Positions 1 through 9,138 of a stretch of DNA of 64,000 nt are shown one piece after another. The position numbers and the translations under genes are program-made. The first letter of the stretch is position 1. Each line of letters starts with the position of its first letter. This stretch comes from Myxococcus sp046520405 (GTDB taxonomy: Bacteria > Myxococcota > Myxococcia > Myxococcales > Myxococcaceae), in contig JBKGHI010000008.1 in assembly GCA_046520405.1 (NCBI GenBank), positions 1-64,000 on the forward strand, in the 5' to 3' direction. The notes beneath the pieces were generated by a model. It made no database searches. It had not been told where the DNA came from and was given only the letters and a program-made list of their open reading frames with translations.

Positions 1-1889
1 CGGTTCCGCCGCCCGCGCCGGTGCAGCCGCCGGTGGCCGCGCGTCCTCCACCGCCTCCTCCCATGGCACCGCCGCCCCCGCCGCCGGGTCTTCCCCAGGT
101 GCGCCGTGAAGCGCCTCGGGCTCCCGAGCCGGTGACGTCTCCCACGGTGCTCGCGCCCGCGGCGGCGAAGGCGCTCGCGCAGGCGCCCGCGCTCGATGAG
201 CACGGCCTGCCGAAGACGGTGTTCCTGCCTCCGCCGGGGCCGCTCAGTGGCACGGGGCCCGTCATCGGCATCGACCTCGGCACGACGAACTCGTGCGTGG
301 CGTTGCTCTCCAACGGCCGGCCAGTCGTGCTGCGCTCGCGCGAGGGCTACAACACCATTCCGTCCGTCATCTCGCTCAACGCGCAGAACAAGCTGCTGGT
401 CAGCCACCGCGCGAAGAACCAGCTGGTGCTGCGCCCGCAGCACACCATCTACGGCGCGAAGCGGCTCGTGGGCCGTCCCTATGACAGCGCCGTGGTGAAC
501 CAGGTCCGCGAGCGCTTCCACTACGACATCGTCCCTGACGCCGCCGGCCGCGCCGCCGTGCGTCTGGCGGACACCGCGCTGTCGCTGGAAGAGGTGCAGG
601 CCATCATCCTGCGCGAGTGCAAGGAGATGGCGGAGGCCCACCTCAACCAGAAGGTGGAGCGCGCCGTGGTGACGGTGCCCGCGTACTACTCCGAGCCGCA
701 GCGTGAGGCCGTGCGAAAGTCCGGCATCATGGCGGGCCTCAAGGTGGAGCGCATCCTCAACGAGCCCACCTCGGCGGCGCTCGCCTACGGCCTCAACCGC
801 GAGCTGAACAAGAAGGTCCTCGTCTACGACCTGGGCGGCGGTACCTTCGACGCCACGATTCTGAAAATCGAGAAGAACGTCTTCGAGGTGCTCGGCACCG
901 GCGGCGACATCTTCCTGGGCGGTATCGACTTCGACAACCTCATCGTCGACTTCCTGCTGGCGCGCTTCCAGGAGAAGGAAGGCATCGCCTTCACGGGAGA
1001 CGGCATCGCCCTGTCGCGCGTGAGTGACGCGGCCGAGCGCGCGAAGATGGCGCTGTCCGAGCGCAACACCTTCGAGGTCCACATCCCCATGCTGATGATG
1101 GACGACTCGGGCAAGCCGCGAGACCTGCGCGTCGTCATGAGCCGGCAGGAGCTGGAGAAGATTTGCGAGCCGCTGCTCAGCCGCACCATCGACGTGGTGC
1201 GCGACGTGCTCCTGGACGCGAAGCTGAAGGCCGCCGAGGTGGACGACATCATCCTGGTGGGCGGCATGAGCCGCATGCCGCTGGTGCGCGACAAGCTCAA
1301 GGGGCTCTTCGGCAAGGGCCCGCAGGCCAGCGTCAACGCGGATGAAGCGGTGGCCCTGGGCGCGGCGCTCTACTCCGGCTCCGTGGACAAGGTGAGCAGC
1401 GTGGTGCTCATCGACGTGCTGCCAATGACGGTGGGCGTGGCCATGCCGGGTGGCGCCTTCAAGCGCGTCATCGAGCGCAACAGCCCGCTGCCCGCGCAGC
1501 GCTCCTTCGCCATCAACACGACGAAGGACAACGAGGCCGCATTGGAGTTGTCCATCTTCCAGGGCGAGGACAACCACATCTCCGCCAACGAGTACCTGGG
1601 CACCGTGCGCATCGAGGGCCTGCCCAAGGGGCCCAAGGGCTCGGTCCGCGTGGCGGTGACGCTCAAGCTGGACTCCGAATGCGTGCTGCACGTGGAGGCG
1701 CGTGAGTACTCCACGCGCAAGGAAGTGAAGGCCACGCTGGCCACGCGCTACTCGCCGGAGGAACTCCAGAAGCAGCTCCAGGTCAGCAAGGAGTCCGTGA
1801 AGGCCGCCGAGGAGCGCCGTGGCGCCGACCTCAAGGAGCGCGCGGGCGGCTTCTGGAGCTTCGTGAAGAAGGCGCTGGGCCGGAAGTAG
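1..1889 (+). CDS. Hsp70/DnaK-family chaperone with proline-rich N-terminus (5' end outside window)
   Basis: An Hsp70 ATPase chaperone, probably cytoplasmic. Counting from the GTG at 21, phosphate-1 motif GIDLGTTNS is at residues 83-91, phosphate-2 motif DLGGGTFD near 270, and adenosine motif ILVGGMSRMP near 410. A substrate-binding beta domain follows. The protein ends about 60 residues later with GFWSFVKKALGRK, so most of the helical lid and the EEVD-type tail of classical DnaK are missing. The first 75 residues are almost all proline and alanine. The frame stays open to base 3 and is still proline-rich (VPPPAP), so the true start lies upstream. No DnaJ or GrpE gene is adjacent. It is better seen as a specialised paralogue than the housekeeping DnaK; myxobacteria carry many such paralogues. 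Confidence 0.9.
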   Translation, partial: VPPPAPVQPPVAARPPPPPPMAPPPPPPGLPQVRREAPRAPEPVTSPTVLAPAAAKALAQAPALDEHGLPKTVFLPPPGPLSGTGPVIGIDLGTTNSCVALLSNGRPVVLRSREGYNTIPSVISLNAQNKLLVSHRAKNQLVLRPQHTIYGAKRLVGRPYDSAVVNQVRERFHYDIVPDAAGRAAVRLADTALSLEEVQAIILRECKEMAEAHLNQKVERAVVTVPAYYSEPQREAVRKSGIMAGLKVERILNEPTSAALAYGLNRELNKKVLVYDLGGGTFDATILKIEKNVFEVLGTGGDIFLGGIDFDNLIVDFLLARFQEKEGIAFTGDGIALSRVSDAAERAKMALSERNTFEVHIPMLMMDDSGKPRDLRVVMSRQELEKICEPLLSRTIDVVRDVLLDAKLKAAEVDDIILVGGMSRMPLVRDKLKGLFGKGPQASVNADEAVALGAALYSGSVDKVSSVVLIDVLPMTVGVAMPGGAFKRVIERNSPLPAQRSFAINTTKDNEAALELSIFQGEDNHISANEYLGTVRIEGLPKGPKGSVRVAVTLKLDSECVLHVEAREYSTRKEVKATLATRYSPEELQKQLQVSKESVKAAEERRGADLKERAGGFWSFVKKALGRK

Positions 1890-1898
1890 CAAGCCGCC

Positions 1899-3178
1899 AT
1901 GACGGCCACCGCGCCCCGGTACATGACGCGCTTCAGGTGCCTCGCGGATGCCTGCGAGGACACCTGCTGCGCGGGGCTCGTCGTCCTCGTCAGCGAGCCG
2001 CGCCTCCAGCGCTTGAAGCAGGCGGTGGCGGGCACGCCGGACGCGGAGCGGGTGGCGTCCTTCATCCGGCCGGAGCCCGACGCCAGCCCCGGCGACGACG
2101 CCGTCATCGCGAAGCGCGAGGACGGGCACTGCGTGTTCCTGGACGCGCGCAAGACGTGCTCCCTGCACCGCGCCTATGGCGAGGCCGCGCTGCCGGACGC
2201 CTGCGCCACCTTCCCGCGTGTCGCCACGCGCTGGGCGCACGGGCTGGAAGTCACTGGCTCGCTCGCGTGTCCGGAGGTGGCCCGCCTGTGCCTGCTGGCG
2301 GAGGACGGCGTGGACACCGTGCCCGTGTCCGAGGACCTCGCGCTCCGTCCGGAAATCGCTCGCGCCTTGAATGGTGCGGCCGAGGACGCGTGGACCCGAC
2401 ACGCCGAGGCCGTGCGAGCCACCGCGCTGTCCGTGCTCCAGCGCCGCGAGCTGCCCTTCGCCACGAGGCTGTTCGCGCTGGGGCAACTGGGGCTCCGGCT
2501 GGACGGCTTCTACTTCCAGGGCACGGAGCTGTTCCACGGTGGCGCGCGCGAGGGCGCGGAGGCCCTGCTGACGGAGGTGCTGCGCGCCTTCTCCCTGCCG
2601 GAGACGCTGACGTCGCTGCACGAGGGCTTCGCGGCGCTGTCGCTGCCGGGCGGCCCGTGGGTGGCATCTGCGCCGCGGCGCTGAAGTCCCGCCTGGGCGC
2701 GGTCCGGAGCGCGCGGTTCCACACGCTGGTGGAGCTGGTGCTGGAGTCCTACGGCGGCGCGGACCTGGTGCCCGACGACGCGTGGCGCCGGTATGCGGAG
2801 CGCCGCGAGCGCCTGTCTCCCGGGCTTGCACAGCGCGTGGAGCAGTACCAGCGGCACCACGCGGTGAACCACTGGCTGCGCCACCCCTTCACCGACGCGT
2901 CGCGCGTGCTGGACTACGTGTTCCGCATGGCGCTGCGCGAGGCCGTCCTCTGCTGGACGCTCTTCGGTCACCCCTCGGTGGTGGCGCTCTGCACGGAGGG
3001 CGCGGCGGACACGGCGGAGTCCCGGGCGCGGCTCGACGCCGCCGCGGTGGAGTGCTTCCAGCTCATCGCGAAGCACGTCGAGCAGGCGCCCCAGCTCCAC
3101 GCGCTGGCCCAGGGGCTGGCGGGGAGCGGGGGCGGCGAGACGCTCGGACGGATGCTCGTGTTGCTCAAGGGCCTCTGA
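1899..3178 (+). CDS. FliB/YkgJ-like Cys-motif protein (frameshifted)
   Basis: The N-terminus carries CxxxCEDTCCAG and later a CxxH-type cluster (KTCSLH), the pattern of flagellin lysine-N-methylase (FliB)-like and YkgJ-like proteins thought to bind a metal or Fe-S centre. The ATG at 1899 lies 9 bases after the Hsp70 stop. The first frame stops at 2682-2684, but the C-terminal half (LKSRLGAVRSARFH through LGRMLVLLKGL) continues in another frame to 3178. The switch falls at about 2655-2680 and equals one missing base. Joined, the product is about 426 residues, a normal length for this family. No flagellar genes are present and myxobacteria lack flagella, so the substrate is unknown. The product name is tentative. 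Confidence 0.65.
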
Positions 3179-3181
3179 CGC

Positions 3182-3802
3182 TCAGGGCCGCGCGCGGGGC
3201 GCGACGCCCAGGCGCCGCATGGCCTCCTGGAACACCGGGTACTCCTGCGCGCCTTGGAGGCCGAAGCGCTCCCCGAGCACGAAGGTGGGCACCGCGCTGA
3301 CACCGATGCTCCGCGCCTCCTGGATGGACTGCTCCACCACCTGCGTGTAGCGGCCCTCCTCGACGACGCGCTGCACCGCGTCCGGGTCCAGGCCCGCCTC
3401 CCGCGCGGCGCCGCGCAGCGTGTCCCACTGCCAGAGGTCCTGGCCCTCGCTCCAGTAGCGGCGCAGGAGGGCGCCGTGGAAGGCCTCCAGGCGGCCCTGC
3501 TCCCGAGCGTACTCGGTGGCCTCGTGGGCGCGGCGGGTGGACGGGGTGATGTCCCGCATCACCAGGGCGAGCCCGGCTGCCTGGGCGCGGAGCTTCAGGG
3601 GGTTGTTCGGGTCCTTCATCTTCTCGCGCACGGAGTCCGGCAGGGGGAGGCCCTCGGGAGGCGTCTCCGGGCGCAGGTAGAAGGGCCGCCAGTCAATCTG
3701 GACGTCGTAGTCCTTCTTCAGCTTCTGGACCTCGGCGTAGCCCACGTAACACCAGGGGCAGACGTAATCGGACCAGACGCGGACGGTGATGGGCTCGCTC
3801 AT
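3182..3802 (-). CDS. DsbA-family oxidoreductase (FrnE-like)
   Basis: A 206-residue thioredoxin-fold protein. It begins MSEPITVRVWSDYVCPWCYVG, with the CPWC active site at residues 15-18. Near residue 171 is the cis-proline loop GVSAVPTFV, typical of FrnE and 2-hydroxychromene-2-carboxylate isomerase relatives. There is no signal peptide, so it should be cytoplasmic, unlike periplasmic DsbA. The ATG at 3802 was chosen because the DsbA fold starts there; the upstream extension to 4075 has no family character and overlaps the divergent peptidase. Its stop is 3 bases from that of the FliB-like gene, so the two genes converge. Likely role: thiol-disulfide exchange or isomerisation. The substrate is unknown. 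Confidence 0.85.
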   Translation of the reverse strand: MSEPITVRVWSDYVCPWCYVGYAEVQKLKKDYDVQIDWRPFYLRPETPPEGLPLPDSVREKMKDPNNPLKLRAQAAGLALVMRDITPSTRRAHEATEYAREQGRLEAFHGALLRRYWSEGQDLWQWDTLRGAAREAGLDPDAVQRVVEEGRYTQVVEQSIQEARSIGVSAVPTFVLGERFGLQGAQEYPVFQEAMRRLGVAPRARP

Positions 3803-3992
3803 GGGCCCGTGTCTAACCGCGTCGAAGCGCCGCGTCATGGCGGAGTGCGCTGGGGATGCGCCCTGGTGGCACCCCGGGTACGCGGAGGTGGACAGGGCGG
3901 GCCGTAGCAGGCAGCGTCCACCCCCGACAATCGTGCCCGTGACGCACCCCTCGGGTGGGGTGACGGCGGTGCGACTGAACCAGGAGACTCCC

Positions 3993-6029
<2,037 letters not shown>

Positions 6030-6051
6030 TCACCGCGTGACGCGGCAGTGC

Positions 6052-6091
6052 ACGGGGCTCGCATCGTGGGATGCGGGCCCCGTTGTCTTTT
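6052..6091 (+). terminator. Intrinsic terminator after the S9 peptidase gene
   Basis: A 14-base arm at 6052-6065 (ACGGGGCTCGCATC) pairs with 6070-6083 (GATGCGGGCCCCGT) with one mismatch around a GTGG loop, followed by TGTCTTTT at 6084-6091. It lies 22 bases after the peptidase stop. The opposite-strand gene ends at 6098, so the stem could serve both, but the T-run favours the + strand. Confidence 0.8.
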
Positions 6092-6097
6092 CCGGGC

Positions 6098-6388
6098 TCA
6101 GGGTACGCCCATGCAGGCGGCGACGCACCCGTTGCGAATCTGCGAGCAGGTCTTGCTGCTGACGCAGTCCGCGCAGTCGGCGAGCGTGTCCCGGCGGCGC
6201 TCCTGGTCCTGCCGATCCATCCAGTCGCGGAGGTCGTCCTCGCACGACTGGACGTTGAGCGTGTCCGAGAAACACTCCTTCCGTTTCTCGCAGAGGGTGT
6301 CCGTGTCGCTGAAGCAGCCGGTCAGCAGCGTGCTCATGGTGACGAAGCAGGTCAGGGTCAGCGTCCGAGGCATCATGCGGACCATCAT
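6098..6388 (-). CDS. Small Cys-rich lipoprotein
   Basis: A 96-residue predicted lipoprotein. A short hydrophobic signal (TLTCFVTMSTLLTGC) ends in a good lipobox, LLTGC, with the lipidated Cys near residue 25. The mature part has about eight further cysteines (CEKRKEC, CADC, CSQIRNGC, AAC), suggesting disulfides. There are several in-frame ATG choices (6388, 6385, 6376, 6373), none with a decisive ribosome site; the mature protein is the same for all. I do not recognise the family. Small Cys-rich lipoproteins of this kind are common in myxobacterial genomes. Confidence 0.7.
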   Translation of the reverse strand: MMVRMMPRTLTLTCFVTMSTLLTGCFSDTDTLCEKRKECFSDTLNVQSCEDDLRDWMDRQDQERRRDTLADCADCVSSKTCSQIRNGCVAACMGVP

Positions 6389-6462
6389 GCCTCGCGCGCG
6401 TCCCCGCCTTCATCAGCGGGATGCGGGTGTGTACGGCGTGTGAAGATTCGCCGCGCCTCGGG

Positions 6463-7140
6463 TCAGGGCTTCGGCGGGTGCTCCGGGTGCTCCGGTCCGG
6501 AGCCGCCCACGCCCGTGTCGCCGACCAGCTTGCCCAGCATGGACCAGGCTTGATGCCGGTGAGCGGGCACCTGCTTGTCGAGGTCCTCGAGCATGGCGGC
6601 GAGCTCGGGAGAGGCCTTGGGCATGGCCTTCTGGGCGGTATGGACCATGCCCAGCACGGCGTCGTGTCCCGTGACTTGCGAGGCCAGATAGGCGGAGTCG
6701 AAGGGCGCGCCGCGGATGACCTGGAGTTGCTCCATCGTGGCCTTGTCCTTGGCCATGGAGGTCTCCTCCGCGTCGTTCATCGGCTTGGGGTTTTCGGCCA
6801 GCTTCAGCCCCTTGCTGCGCGCGTAGGACGTGAGCTTCTGGTCCAGCGCGGTGTGCGCCTTCATCATGATGGCGCCAAAGGCCTTCACGTCCGGGTCCTG
6901 CGAGCGCTGCTGGGCGAGCTGGCCCGCCTTGATTTCGTTCTGATTCGCCAGGTGCAGCCGGTCGAGCAGCGCCTTCTCGTCCGTGGGCGCGGTGTAGCCG
7001 CGGTAGGTGGCCATGCCCTTTTGAACGGACACGGTGTCTTGCGAGGACGGAGGGGCGTCGGGCAGGCCGGACTGCGCGAACGATGCGCTCTGGGTGAAGA
7101 GCGAGGCGGCGAGGACGAGCCCCGGAAGGGGATGCTTCAT
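6463..7140 (-). CDS. DUF4142 exported protein, copy 1
   Basis: A 225-residue protein with a cleavable signal (MKHPLPGLVLAASLFTQSASFAQ) and a DUF4142 helical domain. Recognisable parts are TDEKALLDRLHLANQNEIKAGQLA and MMKAHTALDQKLTSYA, the metal-ligand-like E/H positions of this ferritin-like bundle. The ATG at 7140 has AAGGAG about 10 bases upstream. It is a clear paralogue of the next gene, with the same GYTAPTDEKALL- and PKPMNDAE-type blocks. DUF4142 proteins are periplasmic or outer-membrane-associated with no established biochemical function. The two copies are separate units, each with its own 200-base upstream region sharing two motifs. Confidence 0.85.
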   Translation of the reverse strand: MKHPLPGLVLAASLFTQSASFAQSGLPDAPPSSQDTVSVQKGMATYRGYTAPTDEKALLDRLHLANQNEIKAGQLAQQRSQDPDVKAFGAIMMKAHTALDQKLTSYARSKGLKLAENPKPMNDAEETSMAKDKATMEQLQVIRGAPFDSAYLASQVTGHDAVLGMVHTAQKAMPKASPELAAMLEDLDKQVPAHRHQAWSMLGKLVGDTGVGGSGPEHPEHPPKP

Positions 7141-7176
7141 CACGTGCGGCTCCTTTGTGTGGGGAAGGATGCGGGC

Positions 7177-7288
7177 GCGCACGTTGAAGCGGCGTTGGCG
7201 CGGGATGCACGGCGCGCGAGGACGCGTCCGTGCGCCACTTCACGGCAGAGGAGGGCAGGGTGCGGCGGTTGACGGTGCCGCTGCCTCC
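7177..7288 (-). promoter_or_regulatory. Putative promoter region of DUF4142 copy 1
   Basis: Two blocks recur upstream of both DUF4142 genes with the same spacing. Read on the + strand they are GCGCACGTTGAA at 7177-7188, identical to 8123-8134, and TGACGGTGCCGCTGCCT at 7270-7286, which matches 14 of 17 bases at 8215-8231. The blocks are 81 bases apart here and 80 in the other copy. On the coding strand the distal block reads AGGCAGCGGCACCGTCA. The conservation suggests shared regulation; the sigma factor is not identified. Confidence 0.45.
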
Positions 7289-7363
7289 CCGTCGCAGCCC
7301 GGTGTGTTGAGTGGCGCACCGGACTGGCCGGAGGGGCGAACCGTGCCCTCCTGGAGCGGGCCG

Positions 7364-8077
7364 CTACTTCGTCGGCGTGGCCGGGGTGTCGTGCTCCATG
7401 TCGCCGTGGTCCATGGTGCCGCCTGGGGCTCCGGAGCCGCCCACGCCCATGGAGCTGCCCAGCTTGCCGAGGATGGTCCAGGCCTGCTCCCGGTGGGTCG
7501 GGATGCTCTGGCTGGCTTCCTGGAGCATGGCGGAGACCTCGGCGGGGGCGTCGGGCATGCCCTGGCGCGCGGCCAGCACCTTGCCCAGGGCGGCGTCGTG
7601 GTCGCCGACCTGGCCGGCCATGTAACAGGAGTCGAACGGCAGCCCCTTGAGCACCTTGAGCTCCTCCAGCGTGGCCTGGTCCTGCGCCATGGCCCGCTTC
7701 TCCACGTCGTTCATGGGCTTGGGCTTGTCGGAGAGCTTCATGCCCTTGCTCTGGGCATAGGTCATGAGCCTCTGGTCCATGGCCGTGTGGTCCTTCACCA
7801 TCATGTCGGCAAAGGACTTCACCTCCGGGCTCTGCGCGTTCTGCTGGGCGAGCTTGCCGAGCTTGATTTCCTGCTGGTTGGTGTAGTGCAGCCGCTCCAG
7901 CAGGGCCTTTTCATCCGTGGGCGCCATGAAGCCGCGGTACTCGACCATGCCCTTCTGCGCGGCGGCCTTGCCCTGCGCGGCCGTCGAGGGCCGCTCCATG
8001 GCACTGCCCTGGGCCAATGAAAGGCCACCGGCCAGGAGCGAAGTGGTGAGGATGACTCCCTGAAGGGTCTTCTTCAT
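7364..8077 (-). CDS. DUF4142 exported protein, copy 2
   Basis: A 237-residue paralogue of the previous gene with signal peptide MKKTLQGVILTTSLLAGGLSLAQ and the same DUF4142 domain (APTDEKALLERLHYTNQQEIKLG, MMVKDHTAMDQRLMTYA). The tail is His/Asp-rich (MDHGDMEHDTPATPTK), a possible weak metal site that copy 1 matches with a shorter HPEHPPKP tail. The ATG at 8077 has AAGGAG about 10 bases upstream; the extension to 8155 lacks a ribosome site. Localisation is probably periplasmic. Function is unknown beyond the family name. Confidence 0.85.
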   Translation of the reverse strand: MKKTLQGVILTTSLLAGGLSLAQGSAMERPSTAAQGKAAAQKGMVEYRGFMAPTDEKALLERLHYTNQQEIKLGKLAQQNAQSPEVKSFADMMVKDHTAMDQRLMTYAQSKGMKLSDKPKPMNDVEKRAMAQDQATLEELKVLKGLPFDSCYMAGQVGDHDAALGKVLAARQGMPDAPAEVSAMLQEASQSIPTHREQAWTILGKLGSSMGVGGSGAPGGTMDHGDMEHDTPATPTK

Positions 8078-8122
8078 GTCGTGCTTCTCCTTGAATGCGT
8101 GAGGCGGCGTAGCGCCAGCCAG

Positions 8123-8231
8123 GCGCACGTTGAATTGCGCACGCGGCGGAGGCATGGGGAGGGTTGGGGGCGTGTGTGTGACTGCACGCTTGCGGTGGGG
8201 CCGGGTCCATTGCCTGACGGTGGCAGTGCCT
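8123..8231 (-). promoter_or_regulatory. Putative promoter region of DUF4142 copy 2
   Basis: Carries the same two blocks as the region upstream of copy 1: GCGCACGTTGAA at 8123-8134 and TGACGGTGGCAGTGCCT at 8215-8231, read on the + strand. The intervening DNA is much less conserved, which argues that the blocks are functional sites and not just leftover duplication. Confidence 0.45.
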
Positions 8232-8252
8232 TGGAGGGAGGCACGGGGACGT

Positions 8253-8678
8253 TCAATGGCTGGGGGGATGCTCGTCGTGGGCCGGATGGCGCCGGCGGGA
8301 CGGCGGAAGCGGAGGCTCGTTCGAAGCCTCCTGGGCCGCCTCCCTGCCGTGTTGCCAGGGCCAGCGTCCTTCCAGCTCCACGGTGAGGGTGAAGCTGAGG
8401 AATGTCCGGATGAGGACGATGAGGCCCAGCACCAGCACGCCCTCCAGCGTGGGACGCTGGCTCACGGTGCGGATGATGTCGGCGGCGACGAGGAACTCCA
8501 GGCCCAGGAGGATGGCGCGGCCCAGGTTCAACCGGAAGCGCCGGTAGGCCTCACCGGCGGGGAGCTGCTGCCGTGAGATGAGCCAGACGAGGGCGAGCAC
8601 GGCCCCCAGGACCATGCTGCCCACGCCAGCCCACTCCATGAGCTCGGCGGCAAGCGAGATGAGGGATTGGACCTCCAT
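8253..8678 (-). CDS. DUF1622 inner-membrane protein
   Basis: A 141-residue protein with about three membrane spans: GVGSMVLGAVLALVWLIS, AILLGLEFLVAADII and GVLVLGLIVLIRTFLSF. It matches the DUF1622 pattern, including FRLNLGRAILLGLEFLVAADI and the RTFLSF ending. The cytoplasmic tail is charged and His-rich (RRRHPAHDEHPPSH). Function is unknown for the family. It lies in the same direction as the DUF4142 genes but has its own upstream region. Confidence 0.85.
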   Translation of the reverse strand: MEVQSLISLAAELMEWAGVGSMVLGAVLALVWLISRQQLPAGEAYRRFRLNLGRAILLGLEFLVAADIIRTVSQRPTLEGVLVLGLIVLIRTFLSFTLTVELEGRWPWQHGREAAQEASNEPPLPPSRRRHPAHDEHPPSH

Positions 8679-8795
8679 CGGGCCTCCCGCGAGGGAAGCT
8701 AGGCACGGGGAGGCGCAGTTCCAGGAAGGAGCCGGCGCAAGGGTTGGCGGCCTGGCTGCTATTAGCCCTTCCCGCGGCGCATCCCGGGGGCTGCT

Positions 8796-8960
8796 TCAAC
8801 GCGGGTCGCGGCGAAGGGGCGCGACGCCATTGCTCTTGTCTGGCGTGATGATGCGATAGCCATCGCCGAGCGCCGCGACGAGCAGATGGAGCGCACGGGG
8901 ATCGGTGCCGCCGGGATGCAGGAGCAGGAAAGGCGTCCCTGTCCGCATTCCGCGAACCAT
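8796..8960 (-). pseudogene. Alpha/beta-hydrolase remnant
   Basis: A reading frame of about 55 codons resembling the first strands of an alpha/beta-hydrolase: GTPFLLLHPGGTDPRALHLLVAALGDGYRIITPD. The family pattern 'PvlLlHPGgt...' covers the oxyanion-hole strand. Nothing after it contains a nucleophile elbow or the rest of the fold. I read it as a decayed fragment between the DUF1622 and RHS genes. It could instead be a chance short ORF. Confidence 0.4.
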
Positions 8961-9138
8961 AGGTCTTGCATGCAGGCAACCTAACCACCGCTCGCAACTC
9001 ATTGCAGCCGTGATGTGATGTGCCTCAATGAGGCCGGTGGTCCCGTGGACCTGCCCCGTCAAAGAAGCACGGGGGCAGGTCGATGGAACCCGCCGGGCAT
9101 GACGGGTCCCATCGTGGAGTCCCTGACTCCTGAACCAC

